64,000 nucleotides of DNA from Chitinophaga cymbidii (lineage in GTDB: Bacteria; Bacteroidota; Bacteroidia; Chitinophagales; Chitinophagaceae). Positions 17,263 to 25,744 of the stretch are shown here, one piece after another; the stretch's first letter is position 1, and each line of letters opens with the position of its first letter. The stretch spans positions 124,001-188,000 of the forward strand of contig NZ_BKAU01000003.1 of the NCBI RefSeq assembly GCF_007992715.1, written 5' to 3'. The notes under the pieces were generated by a model. That model ran no database searches. It worked only from the letters and a program-made list of their open reading frames with translations, and had not been told where the DNA came from. Made by a program: the position numbers and the translations under genes.

Positions 17263-20157
17263 ATGCGGCATGCACTGATCTTTACTATTTTATTGCTGAC
17301 CTGCGCCCAGCTTACCCACGCGCAGACCATGACCCTGAAAGGCATCCTGCGGGACAAAACGGACAGCGCCGCATTGCGGAACGCTACCATCCGCCTCACT
17401 TCCCCTGACGATGCGCAATTCAGAAAACAGGCATTGACGGACAAAGACGGTGCTTTCCAGATACCGGAGCTGAAAGCGGCCCCCTACATCATCACCATCA
17501 GCTATATCGGCTATGGCGAACTGACCCGCGCTATCATGCTGCAGGCCGAAACGCAGGACCTGGGTACCATTTACATGCCCAAATCTTCCCGCGACCTGAA
17601 GGAAGTAGTGATCAAAGGCCAGGTGCCCGCGGCGCAGCAAAAGGGAGATACCCTGCAATACAACGCAGATGCGTATAAGACCAACCCGGACGCCAGCGGG
17701 GAAGACCTCGTGAAGAAGATGCCCGGTATTGTGGTGGAAAACGGCACCGTGAAGGCGCATGGTGAAGATGTGAAAAGGGTGTTGCTCGATGGAAAGGAAT
17801 TTTTCGGGGAAGATGCTACGCTGGCGCTCCGCAACCTGCCCGCCGAAATGATCTCGAAGATCGAAGTGTTCGACCGCCAGAGCGACCAGGCGCAGTTCAC
17901 CGGCTTCGACGACGGCAATTCCCAGAAAACGATCAACGTGGTCACCCGCGCCGAAATGCGCTCCGGCCAGTTCGGGAAGGTGTTTGCGGGATATGGCACG
18001 GACGGGCGCTACAGCGCCGGCGGCAGCGTGAATCTCTTCAGCGGCGACCGCCGTATTTCCCTCATCGGCCTCACCAACAACATCAACCAGCAGAACTTCT
18101 CGCAGCAGGATCTGCTCGGCGTCATGAACGCAGGCTCCAGCCGCGGCGGCCGCGGTGGCAGAGGCGGTGGTGGCCGTGGTGGCGGCGGTTTTGGCGGCGG
18201 TGGCGGCAACTTCATGGTAGGCCAGCAGGACGGGATCAACAAGACCAATTCATTCGGTGTGAACTACAGCGATGAATGGGGCAAGAAGATCAGCGTAACC
18301 GGCAGCTACTTTTTCAACAACAGCAATAACAGCAACGAAGAATTCACCAATACGCAAACGGTGCGCGACGACGGCACCAGCCAGTACAGCACCGAAGAAC
18401 AACGGTCTTCCGGCAACAACTACAATCACCGTCTGAATATGCGGATGGAGTACAAGATCGATTCTTCCAATTCGATCATCTTTACACCCAGCATCAGTTT
18501 CCAGAATAACCGTTCATCTTCCAACAGCTTTACCACCATTTCACCGGAAGGTTTCAATCTCAACCCCATTTCCAGCTCGGAAAACATTCGCAGCGCGAAG
18601 AACTCCGGTTATAACCTCAACGGTAACCTCACGTACCGCCACGCTTTTGCAAAGAGAGGACGCACCTTGTCCCTCGGCATCGGCTTTGGCGCCAATGACC
18701 GCGAAGGGGAAACGCACAATCAGAACTATGTAACCGATATCAAGAACGGTAACCTGACAGACACCGTTAACCAGCAGGTATTGCCTTTCTCCGACGGCTA
18801 CAACCTCAGCGCGAACATTGCCTACACCGAACCGATCGGCAAGCAGGGACAGTTGCAGTTCGAATACAGGCCCTCCGTTTCAAAAAGCAATTCAGACCGC
18901 AAAACGTATGATTTTGATACGGACCTGGACAAGTTCGCATTGATGGACACCAGCCAGAGCAGCCTTTTCAATAATACTTACACCGCGCAGAACACCGGCG
19001 TCAGCTACCGCCTGGGCAACCGGGACAAAATGCTGTCCTTCGGCGTATCCTACCAGCATTCCACGCTGGCCAGCGACGCGATCTTTCCCGTGGAGGCGAA
19101 AGTGCGCAAGTCATTCAGCAACATTCTGCCGAATGCCATGCTAATGATGAAAGCGGGCGAGTACGGCCGCATCCGCTTGTTCTACCGCACCAACACCAAC
19201 AATCCTTCCATCCAGCAATTGCAGGACGTGCTGAACGTGGGCAACTCCATCAATGTATCGATGGGGAACCCGGAACTGGACCAGTCCTTCGGCCACACGC
19301 TGGCCGCCCGGTACAACTACACCAATACGCAGAGCGGGCATAATTTCTTTGCCAACGTATTCTTCAGCAGCACGCAGGATTATGTGACCAACGCGATCTA
19401 TTTCGCAAAATCAGATACCGTGCTCACGCCTACGTTCACGCTGCTGCAGGGCGGGCAGATATCCAAACCGGTGAACCTGGACGGGTACTGGAGCGTTCGT
19501 TCCTTCTTCACCTACGGCGTACCGGTGAAGTTCATCAAATCGAACTTCAACCTGAATGCCGGCGTAGGCTTCACGCAAACGCCGAATATGATCGACAATG
19601 TATCCAGCCTCACCGGCAATTACAATTACAATCTTGGCGCGGTAATATCCAGCAATATCAGCGAGTATGTTGATTTCACGGTGAACTACTCCGCGAATTT
19701 CAATACGGTGAAAGACCCTACCGCCGAGCAGACCACCACGAAATATTTCTCCCACACGGCCGGCGTGAGCTTTAACCTGTTGAGCAAGAACGGATGGATC
19801 ATGCAGCAGGACCTGAACAACCAGCTGTATACCGGTTTGAGCGAAGGCAATAACCAGAGTTATGTACTCTGGAATGCCAGCGTGGGCAAGAAGTTCCTGA
19901 AGAACCAGCGGGGCGAGCTGCGTTTGTCCGGCTTCGACCTGCTGAAGCAGAACCGGAGCATCAGCCGTATACAGAACGGCAAGATCACGACGGACGTGAG
20001 GAGCCAGGTGCTCACACAGTATTTTATGCTTACATTTACTTACAAGCTCAGGAATTTCGGGAAGGCGCCGGCCCGCTCGGAGGAAAACAACGAACGGCGC
20101 TGGGGACCGCCCGGTGGTGGCGGTCGTCCGGGTGGAATGATGGGCAGACCGTTTTAA
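17263..20157 (+). CDS. TonB-receptor-like outer-membrane barrel protein with Gly/Arg-rich loop
   Basis: A 964-residue outer-membrane protein. It has a signal peptide (RHALIFTILLLTCAQLTHAQ), a carboxypeptidase-regulatory-like domain (about residues 22-105), a plug-like region (KKMPGIVVENGTVKAHGEDV, LDGKEFFGED, EMISKIEVFDRQSDQAQFTG), and a long barrel of the OMP_b-brl_3 type. A very Gly/Arg-rich insert lies at about residues 293-315 (GGRGGRGGGGRGGGGFGGG), and the C-terminus is again Gly/Arg-rich (RWGPPGGGGRPGGMMGRPF). That tail replaces the usual final aromatic strand, although F is still the last residue. The sigma-factor gene follows 16 bases later, so they probably form one unit. Confidence 0.9.
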   Translation: MRHALIFTILLLTCAQLTHAQTMTLKGILRDKTDSAALRNATIRLTSPDDAQFRKQALTDKDGAFQIPELKAAPYIITISYIGYGELTRAIMLQAETQDLGTIYMPKSSRDLKEVVIKGQVPAAQQKGDTLQYNADAYKTNPDASGEDLVKKMPGIVVENGTVKAHGEDVKRVLLDGKEFFGEDATLALRNLPAEMISKIEVFDRQSDQAQFTGFDDGNSQKTINVVTRAEMRSGQFGKVFAGYGTDGRYSAGGSVNLFSGDRRISLIGLTNNINQQNFSQQDLLGVMNAGSSRGGRGGRGGGGRGGGGFGGGGGNFMVGQQDGINKTNSFGVNYSDEWGKKISVTGSYFFNNSNNSNEEFTNTQTVRDDGTSQYSTEEQRSSGNNYNHRLNMRMEYKIDSSNSIIFTPSISFQNNRSSSNSFTTISPEGFNLNPISSSENIRSAKNSGYNLNGNLTYRHAFAKRGRTLSLGIGFGANDREGETHNQNYVTDIKNGNLTDTVNQQVLPFSDGYNLSANIAYTEPIGKQGQLQFEYRPSVSKSNSDRKTYDFDTDLDKFALMDTSQSSLFNNTYTAQNTGVSYRLGNRDKMLSFGVSYQHSTLASDAIFPVEAKVRKSFSNILPNAMLMMKAGEYGRIRLFYRTNTNNPSIQQLQDVLNVGNSINVSMGNPELDQSFGHTLAARYNYTNTQSGHNFFANVFFSSTQDYVTNAIYFAKSDTVLTPTFTLLQGGQISKPVNLDGYWSVRSFFTYGVPVKFIKSNFNLNAGVGFTQTPNMIDNVSSLTGNYNYNLGAVISSNISEYVDFTVNYSANFNTVKDPTAEQTTTKYFSHTAGVSFNLLSKNGWIMQQDLNNQLYTGLSEGNNQSYVLWNASVGKKFLKNQRGELRLSGFDLLKQNRSISRIQNGKITTDVRSQVLTQYFMLTFTYKLRNFGKAPARSEENNERRWGPPGGGGRPGGMMGRPF

Positions 20158-20173
20158 CATCATATACTGAACA

Positions 20174-20740
20174 TTGACGGATATCATAGCACATTTGAAG
20201 CAGGGGAGCGAGACGGCCTTCAGGCAACTGGTAGGCCAGTGGCAGGGCATGGTATACAACACCGCTCTCGGTATCCTGCAGAATGCGGAGGATGCGGAAG
20301 ACGTGTCGCAGGAAGTGTTCATGCAAGCCTATGAATCCATCGGAACATTCAAAGGGGAATCACAGATATCTACCTGGCTGTACCGCATTACGGTCACCAA
20401 GTGCCTGGACCATCTGCGGAAGAAAGGCCGCAAAAAGCGGTGGGGGAAGGTGTACAGCCTGTTCGGCCAGCAGAATGAACTGATCATCGATCCGCCGGAT
20501 TTCCATCATCCCGGCGTTGCGCTGGCGAATAAAGAGCGGGCCAACCTGTTATTCAGGGCCATTGCCCGTTTGCCGGACAGCCAGAAGGCCGCTTTTGTGC
20601 TGCACAAGCTGGAAGGGCTGAACAGTAAAGAGATCGCATCCGCTATGGATTCCAGCGTATCCGCCGTGGAAGGGCTCCTGCACAGGGCCAGGCAGAACCT
20701 GCGGCAGCAGCTCGAAGATTATTATCGGCAGGAAGATTAA
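20174..20740 (+). CDS. ECF RNA polymerase sigma factor
   Basis: A 188-residue ECF sigma factor. Region 2 is clear (ETAFRQLVGQWQGMVYNTAL, AEDAEDVSQEVFMQAYESIG, STWLYRITVTKCLDHLRKK), and so is region 4 (RLPDSQKAAFVLHKLEGLNS then KEIASAMDSSVSAVEGLLHR). The start is a TTG at 20174, the only start giving full region 2; the next internal ATG would cut into it. It is followed by a membrane protein likely to be its anti-sigma factor and by two Spy-like proteins, a layout like CnrYXH-type envelope or metal-stress systems. Confidence 0.93.
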   Translation: MTDIIAHLKQGSETAFRQLVGQWQGMVYNTALGILQNAEDAEDVSQEVFMQAYESIGTFKGESQISTWLYRITVTKCLDHLRKKGRKKRWGKVYSLFGQQNELIIDPPDFHHPGVALANKERANLLFRAIARLPDSQKAAFVLHKLEGLNSKEIASAMDSSVSAVEGLLHRARQNLRQQLEDYYRQED

Positions 20741-20791
20741 AAAATCCGCAAGTTTTCAAGTGTTTTATCGTCTAATTTAAATACAGCGATT

Positions 20792-21136
20792 ATGGAAAAG
20801 AGACGGGATATTGAATATGAGGTAGAAAGCACCCTCAACAGCCTCGACGGGGCGCAAAGGGCGGAGCCGGGAGAATTCTTTTTCACCCGGTTGCAGGCCC
20901 GCATGCGGCAATCCGGCGCAACGGATGCGTGGGAACGCTTCATCAGCATCATCACCCGGCCTTCCGTGGCCATTACGGGCATAGCGCTGGTGCTCATGCT
21001 GAACGCCGGCCTGGCGCTTACACAGCTGAGGCCCTCGCAGGAACGGTCTGAGCAGGCCATGCTGCAGCAAGCCTTTGCGGACGAGTACCAGCTCGGCATC
21101 GTTACTTATTATGAATACGAAAAAACAGAACCATAA
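20792..21136 (+). CDS. Candidate anti-sigma factor, single-pass membrane protein
   Basis: A 114-residue protein with an acidic cytoplasmic N-terminus (EKRRDIEYEVESTLNSLDGA), one membrane helix (PSVAITGIALVLMLNAGLAL) and a short periplasmic tail. It has no zinc-binding HCC motif of the classical ZAS anti-sigma factors. Size, topology and position right after the ECF gene support an anti-sigma role; the sequence alone does not prove it. Its TAA stop shares a base with the ATG of the next gene. Confidence 0.75.
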   Translation: MEKRRDIEYEVESTLNSLDGAQRAEPGEFFFTRLQARMRQSGATDAWERFISIITRPSVAITGIALVLMLNAGLALTQLRPSQERSEQAMLQQAFADEYQLGIVTYYEYEKTEP

Positions 21137-21669
21137 TGAAGGAAGCATTCGCCAGGAATAAGGTGCTGACTGTGCTGGTGCTGATCCTGCTGTTAACGAA
21201 CATCCTGCTGGTGGTATTCTTCGTCTGGATGAAACCCGCTTCCGGCGATCCGGGAAGATCGGGGCGCGATGACCGCGGGCCCGGCGTAACGGAGCTGCTG
21301 AAAAAACAGGTAGGTTTTACAGACGGGCAGATGACACAGTATAAAGCCCTGAAAGAGCAGCATTGGGTTAAAATGAAGCCTTATTTCGGGGAGATCCGCG
21401 CTGCGAAAGACAGGTTTTACGGCCTGCTCAGCAGTTCAATAGCAGCGGATTCCCTCACGATCGCCTCGGCGGCGGACTCCATTGCGGCCAAGCAGAAACA
21501 GATAGACATGCAGACCTTCCGGCACTTCCAGCAGGTGCGCAATATCTGCACCCCCGCGCAGCAGCCGGCCTTCGATTCCATGGTGCAGCAGGTCATCCGC
21601 CGGATGAGCGGCCCCTGGAAGAAAACCGTAAAGAAAGAGAAAGACAGCTTGAATACACAACATCACTAA
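21136..21669 (+). CDS. Spy/CnrX-like periplasmic sensor protein, membrane-anchored
   Basis: A 177-residue protein with an N-terminal membrane helix (LTVLVLILLLTNILLVVFFV) and a periplasmic all-helical domain with the paired sequences VGFTDGQMTQYKALKEQH and CTPAQQPAFDSMVQQV, the degenerate LTxxQ repeats of the Spy/CpxP/CnrX superfamily. In Cnr-type systems such a protein binds metal or misfolded protein and passes a signal to the anti-sigma factor. Its translational overlap with the candidate anti-sigma factor supports a CnrX-like role. Confidence 0.82.
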   Translation: MKEAFARNKVLTVLVLILLLTNILLVVFFVWMKPASGDPGRSGRDDRGPGVTELLKKQVGFTDGQMTQYKALKEQHWVKMKPYFGEIRAAKDRFYGLLSSSIAADSLTIASAADSIAAKQKQIDMQTFRHFQQVRNICTPAQQPAFDSMVQQVIRRMSGPWKKTVKKEKDSLNTQHH

Positions 21670-21704
21670 AAACTCCCGTCAAACAACCCTCTAAACGATC
21701 CATC

Positions 21705-22109
21705 ATGAAACAAAAGATCATGCTTTTGCTGGCCTTTGCGCTGGCCTTGAACATCAGTGCCTTTGCACAGCAGGGCGGCGGTCAGCGCCGTTCCGTGGAA
21801 GAGCGTGTGAAAGCTACCATTGAAAGGCTCACCAGCGAGCTGCAACTCACCAAAGAGCAGCAGGTGAAACTGGATACGGTATTCACCGATTCCTTTAAAG
21901 CCATGCAGAAAATGCGCGAAGATGCGCAGGCATCCGGCAACCGCCCGGACCGCGCGGCTTTTGAAAAGCTTAACACAGAAAGAAATGAAAAAGTAAAGGG
22001 CATCCTCAATGCTGAGCAGTACAAAAAGTATGAGGAGCAAATGCAGGCCATGCGCCAGCGCGGTGGTAACCGTGGCGGCGGTGGCGGCGCCCGCGGCGGC
22101 GGAAGATAG
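21705..22109 (+). CDS. Small secreted Spy-like protein with Gly/Arg-rich tail
   Basis: A 134-residue exported protein with a cleaved signal peptide (KQKIMLLLAFALALNISAFA then QQ). Its helical core has two LTxxQ-like motifs (LQLTKEQQVKLDTVF, LNAEQYKKYEEQM), as in the periplasmic chaperone Spy. The last 20 or so residues are almost only Gly, Arg and Asn (RGGNRGGGGGARGGGR). That composition echoes the Gly/Arg-rich insert of the barrel protein at the start of this run. It is the last gene before a strong terminator. Confidence 0.82.
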   Translation: MKQKIMLLLAFALALNISAFAQQGGGQRRSVEERVKATIERLTSELQLTKEQQVKLDTVFTDSFKAMQKMREDAQASGNRPDRAAFEKLNTERNEKVKGILNAEQYKKYEEQMQAMRQRGGNRGGGGGARGGGR

Positions 22110-22130
22110 TTCCGCTCCGCTCATGACTTT

Positions 22131-22190
22131 GGCCGTATTATGCTGCACTATAACGTAGAAGAATGCACGCAGCATAGTACGGCCTTTTTT
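22131..22190 (+). terminator. Strong intrinsic terminator of the sigma-factor module
   Basis: Arms GGCCGTATTATGCTGC (22131-22146) and GCAGCATAGTACGGCC (22169-22184) pair over 16 bp with one G-T mismatch, followed by TTTTTT (22185-22190). It lies 21 bases after the Spy-like gene and closes the run from 17263. Confidence 0.93.
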
Positions 22191-22338
22191 GTGCCCTCAC
22201 GTCCGGAACACCGCCCGCCTTATTACCGCCCCACGCCCCGTTCCGCGCCCGCCCGCTTTACTTCCTTGCACCCGTGCCCGCCGAACACCTTTTGCTATCG
22301 CTGAATAACGTATTATTGTATACGTTTATCAACTCGAT

Positions 22339-23811
22339 ATGTGGCAATTCCTCCTGGATCACTGGCAATCCATCGGCATCATCATCCTGTACGGCCTCAC
22401 TACGCTGGTGGCCATCAAAGCCCTGCTGGAAACAAAGACCACCGGCAAAACGCTGGCATACCTCATGCTGCTGTTCTTCATCCCCGGCATCGGGGTGCTG
22501 GTGTACCTCATCGTAGGCATGAACAGGAGAGTGAACCGCATTTACAGCCGCAAATGGCTCAGCAACGTGCGGTTGTCCGAACGCCTGAAAGCCTACCTGC
22601 AGCAGGAAAACCGGCAGACGCTCGTGGAGCATTCAGACCTGGTGAGCAACAAAACAGGCATCGCCCGCCTTTTGTTCCGTGATTCACTTTCTCCCATTAC
22701 GGCAGACAACGAGGCCATCCTCCTCATCAACGGCGAAGAAAAATTCCCCCTGCTGCTGGAAACCCTCCGCGCCGCAAAACATCACATCCACCTCGAATAC
22801 TACATCTTCGAAGAAGATATCATCGGCCGCGAGGTCATGGAAGTGCTGAAAGAAAGAGCACGGGCCGGCGTGGAAGTACGTTTCATATACGATGATTTCG
22901 GCAGCGGCGACATCAACCGCCGCTTCCTGAAACAGATGCGCGCCGCCGGCATCCAGGTGTTCCCTTTCTACCGGGTACGGCTACTCGCTAACCGGCTCAA
23001 TTACCGGAACCACCGCAAGATCGTGGTGGTGGACGGACATACCGGTTTCATCGGCGGTATCAATGTGGCAGACCGCTATATCAATGATCCCCGGTACCGC
23101 GATGCCCACCCCAAATGGCCCTTCTGGCGCGACACGCATCTTTGCATCAAAGGCGCCGGCGTGCACACGCTGCAGTTCCTTTTTATGGGCGACTGGAATT
23201 TCTGCGCGGAAATGGACATGCCCATCACGCAGGAATATTTCCCCGATATCCCCGATACCGGCGACGACCTCGTGCAGATCGCCGCGAGCGGACCGGATTC
23301 CGAACGCTCTTCCATCATGCTGTCCTACCTCGCCGCCATCAACCAGGCCGAACGCTCCGTATTCATCACCACGCCTTATTTCATCCCCAACGATTCCATC
23401 CTGAACGCATTGCAGCAGGCCGCGCTCTCCGGCCGCGACGTTCGCCTGCTCGTGCCTTCCGAAAGCGACAGCAAAGTGGTGAACAAAGCATCCGAATCCT
23501 TCTTTGAAGACCTGCTCACCTGCGGCGTACGCATCTTCCGCTACAACAAAGGGTTCGTACATGCGAAAACGATGGTGGTGGACGAGAACCTTTCCGTGAT
23601 AGGCACCGCCAACATGGACATCCGCAGCTTTGATTTCAATTTCGAAGTGAATGCGTTCGTGTACAGCAAGGAAATGAACTGGAAACTCACCGAAACCTTT
23701 TTGCAGGACCTGCTGCATTGCACCGAGCTCACGCTGGAAACATGGGTGGAGCGGGGGCGGTGGAAGCGGCTAGGGGAGGCCGTGGTGCGGCTTTTCTCAC
23801 CCTTGCTGTAA
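22339..23811 (+). CDS. cls: Cardiolipin synthase
   Basis: A 490-residue inner-membrane phospholipase-D-family enzyme that condenses phosphatidylglycerol into cardiolipin. Two N-terminal membrane helices (residues about 10-65) come first. Two HKD motifs follow: HRKIVVVDGHTGFIGGIN and HAKTMVVDENLSVIGTANMD. Length and layout match bacterial ClsA. It is a single gene between the terminator at 22190 and the AT-rich ATPase gene. Confidence 0.95.
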   Translation: MWQFLLDHWQSIGIIILYGLTTLVAIKALLETKTTGKTLAYLMLLFFIPGIGVLVYLIVGMNRRVNRIYSRKWLSNVRLSERLKAYLQQENRQTLVEHSDLVSNKTGIARLLFRDSLSPITADNEAILLINGEEKFPLLLETLRAAKHHIHLEYYIFEEDIIGREVMEVLKERARAGVEVRFIYDDFGSGDINRRFLKQMRAAGIQVFPFYRVRLLANRLNYRNHRKIVVVDGHTGFIGGINVADRYINDPRYRDAHPKWPFWRDTHLCIKGAGVHTLQFLFMGDWNFCAEMDMPITQEYFPDIPDTGDDLVQIAASGPDSERSSIMLSYLAAINQAERSVFITTPYFIPNDSILNALQQAALSGRDVRLLVPSESDSKVVNKASESFFEDLLTCGVRIFRYNKGFVHAKTMVVDENLSVIGTANMDIRSFDFNFEVNAFVYSKEMNWKLTETFLQDLLHCTELTLETWVERGRWKRLGEAVVRLFSPLL

Positions 23812-23821
23812 AAGTTTTCTC

Positions 23822-23865
23822 TATAAATGAAACTTTCCCTATTTTTGTATAAAATTTCATTTATA
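23822..23865. promoter_or_regulatory. Inverted repeat around the -7 element of the ATPase gene
   Basis: TATAAATGAAA (23822-23832) and TTTCATTTATA (23855-23865) are perfect 11-base inverted repeats about 33 bp apart, centre to centre. Between them lies TATTTTTG (23840-23847), a perfect TAnnTTTG -7 element, with TTTC 20 bases upstream of it. The right arm ends 1 base before the ATG. A start site about 7 bases after the -7 element would leave the left arm untranscribed, so this looks like a DNA operator and not an RNA hairpin. Confidence 0.75.
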
Positions 23866-23866
23866 C

Positions 23867-25078
23867 ATGAAATTAATAGAAAGACCTGTTTACACAGGAA
23901 GGATAATTCCTTTTATCAACAAACAAATCATTAAGGTATTAACCGGACAGCGTCGTGTCGGGAAAAGCTATGTTTTGCTTCAGTTAATGGACCATATCCG
24001 CAGCACTGATCCAGCAGCAAACATTGTGTATATCAATATGGAACTGGATGAGTTTGTTCCCATCAAAACACACGCGGACCTGAGTGCTTATTTGAAAGAC
24101 AAGTTTCCTTCAGATAAGAATAACTACTTTTTTATAGACGAAGTCCAGGAGGTGGCTGCCTTCGAACGGACCTTACGCAGTTTACTGGCTAAGAATGTTT
24201 GTGATATCTACTGTACAGGTAGTAATGCAAATATGCTCTCCGGTGAGCTGGCTACTCATCTCGCCGGCAGGTATGTCGCCTTTCATATACATAGTTTGGG
24301 TTATAGGGAGTTTATAACTTTTCATCAATTGGATAATACGCTTGATTCCGTGTTGAAGTATCTACGCTATGGTGGCATGCCTTTTTTGCCAAATATCGGG
24401 TTACAGGAAGATCTTCCCTTTGAATACCTGCGTAATGTATATTCCACAATCCTGTTAAAAGATGTTGTAGCTCGTGAAAATATCCGGAATGTTTCTTTTC
24501 TGGAGAATCTGGTAGTATATCTGGCGAATAATACCGGTAGCCTGTTCTCGGCAAATAACATAAGCAAATATCTGAAATCGCAACGTGTTGACATGTCGCC
24601 CCAACTGACTATTAACTATTTGAGATCGCTTAGCAATTCCTATTTTATACACAAAGTAGCGCGTGCGGAAATAAATGGTCTGAAGATATTTGAGATTGGA
24701 GAGAAATATTACTTTGAGGATGTTGGACTGCGCAATGCAATCGTTGGGTTTAACCAGCGCGCAGATATTCATAAGCTGTTGGAAAATGCAGTCTATCTCC
24801 ATTTGATACAGCAGGATTTCAGCGTTTTTGTTGGAAAAATGGAAGATAAAGAGATTGATTTCATAGGAATTAAAAACGCAACCAAATTGTACGTACAGGT
24901 TTGTCTTACACTTGATAACGATGGAACGGCGGCACAACGTGAATTTGGCAATCTCCTGAAGATCGAAGACAATTATCCGAAATATATAGTAACCTTAAAT
25001 GATATTTCGACTGGCATAAGCAGGGAAGGAATCATTCATGTGAATCTGATAGATTTTCTGACTGCTGATCAAAGCTGA
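23867..25078 (+). CDS. DUF4143-type AAA ATPase
   Basis: A 403-residue P-loop ATPase of the AAA_14/DUF4143 family. Walker A is GQRRVGKS (27-34), Walker B about residues 88-95 (YFFIDEVQ), with a sensor in YCTGSNANML. A winged-helix-like segment follows (NTGSLFSANNISKYLKSQRV). The C-terminal DUF4143 part carries a PD-(D/E)xK-like element (DKEIDFIGIKNATKLYVQVC). Cellular function is unclear; members are common in mobile and toxin/defence-like contexts. The gene is much more AT-rich than its neighbours (21 of 60 G+C in the line at 24421), which suggests recent transfer. No partner gene is next to it. Confidence 0.88.
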   Translation: MKLIERPVYTGRIIPFINKQIIKVLTGQRRVGKSYVLLQLMDHIRSTDPAANIVYINMELDEFVPIKTHADLSAYLKDKFPSDKNNYFFIDEVQEVAAFERTLRSLLAKNVCDIYCTGSNANMLSGELATHLAGRYVAFHIHSLGYREFITFHQLDNTLDSVLKYLRYGGMPFLPNIGLQEDLPFEYLRNVYSTILLKDVVARENIRNVSFLENLVVYLANNTGSLFSANNISKYLKSQRVDMSPQLTINYLRSLSNSYFIHKVARAEINGLKIFEIGEKYYFEDVGLRNAIVGFNQRADIHKLLENAVYLHLIQQDFSVFVGKMEDKEIDFIGIKNATKLYVQVCLTLDNDGTAAQREFGNLLKIEDNYPKYIVTLNDISTGISREGIIHVNLIDFLTADQS

Positions 25079-25119
25079 AATACCGGTTTTCAAGGTTCTC
25101 TCCAAAAAACAAAAAAAAT

Positions 25120-25133
25120 AAATCGATAGATTT
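25120..25133. promoter_or_regulatory. Candidate ArsR operator
   Basis: AAATCGATAGATTT is an inverted repeat (AAATC/GATTT) whose 3' end meets TTTC at 25131-25134, which is 19 bases upstream of the -7 element. A related palindrome, ATATCGATAT, lies just after the arsR gene at 25459-25468. AT-rich dyads over the promoter are typical ArsR/SmtB sites. Confidence 0.5.
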
Positions 25134-25153
25134 CGATATTTCAAAAAAGTCCC

Positions 25154-25161
25154 TATATTTG
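25154..25161 (+). promoter_or_regulatory. -7 element of the arsR-like gene
   Basis: TATATTTG matches the Bacteroidota -7 consensus TAnnTTTG exactly and ends 4 bases before the ATG at 25166. TTTC at 25131-25134 could be the -33 element (19-base spacer). Transcription would start at or next to the start codon. Confidence 0.7.
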
Positions 25162-25165
25162 CATC

Positions 25166-25441
25166 ATGAACGCAGCGATAGCGATGGTTGAAAAAGCAGC
25201 GAATGCACTCGCAGACAAGCACAGGATGGCGATTCTCATGAATATCGCCTGTAACAACTGTGTCTGCTGCGGAGAGATCAAGGATCTGACCAGCCTTTCG
25301 CAACCGACGGTTTCCCATCACATCAAGATCCTCGTGGATAGCGGCGTGCTCATCAGCACAAAAGAAGGCCGCAACATCCAGCTGACGATCAATAAAGAGA
25401 TGATGAAGCAGCTGTCCATGTTCTTCCTGCAATTGAGTTGA
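25166..25441 (+). CDS. ArsR/SmtB-family regulator
   Basis: A 91-residue winged-helix repressor: N-terminal helix, ALADKHRMAILMNI, then recognition helix LSQPTVSHHIKILVDSGVLI and wing EGRNIQLTINKE. Cysteines in NNCVCCGE sit near the position used for As(III)/Sb(III) sensing in ArsR, so a thiol-binding metal or metalloid is a plausible ligand. No ars, cation-efflux or rhodanese gene is adjacent, so it is an orphan here. The sequence after it (25442-25715) holds a second dyad and a structured region in place of a target gene. Confidence 0.9.
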   Translation: MNAAIAMVEKAANALADKHRMAILMNIACNNCVCCGEIKDLTSLSQPTVSHHIKILVDSGVLISTKEGRNIQLTINKEMMKQLSMFFLQLS

Positions 25442-25504
25442 CTTTTTTTTGGGTAAATATATCGATATTCTTAAATAAATCTATATAAACTCAACATACA
25501 TCCA

Positions 25505-25715
25505 ACCGTCAGCCACCGATCCGGCCCGCAGCAATTTGGGCATTGCTGCAGGCCGGGGAGGGGCGGACGGTAGACCAAAAGACGAGTAAAAGATACAATC
25601 GTGGGTTGTTAATTAGTAAGACTGCATATTTTCATGATCCCATTGTAACCCTGATGCGTTTAAAACAAATTGACATAGCAATGCCGGGCAGTTTCGCACT
25701 GATCCCGGCTTTTTT
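25505..25715 (+). ncRNA. Candidate structured RNA between arsR and thioesterase
   Basis: The 303-base gap 25442-25744 has no convincing gene. It contains ACCGTC (25505-25510) that can pair with GACGGT (25566-25571), enclosing a 15-bp stem with one mismatch (25521-25535 with 25542-25556, loop TTGGGC). GGGTT (25603-25607) can pair with AACCC (25647-25651). A terminator ends the region at 25715. Nested stems ending in a terminator suggest a transcribed RNA of about 210 bases. I cannot assign it to a known class. It may instead be the decayed remains of a gene. Confidence 0.35.
25683..25715 (+). terminator. Intrinsic terminator upstream of the thioesterase gene
   Basis: GCCGGG (25683-25688) and CCCGGC (25704-25709) pair around a 15-base loop and are followed by TTTTTT (25710-25715). 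No annotated gene lies just upstream, which implies something in 25442-25682 is transcribed. Confidence 0.75.
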
Positions 25716-25744
25716 GTTACATTCACCTTTCAAAATCATGCAAT

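Noticed and set aside
18009..18248. Proline-rich minus-strand frame
   Set aside because: It is the complement of the Gly/Arg-rich insert of the outer-membrane barrel gene.
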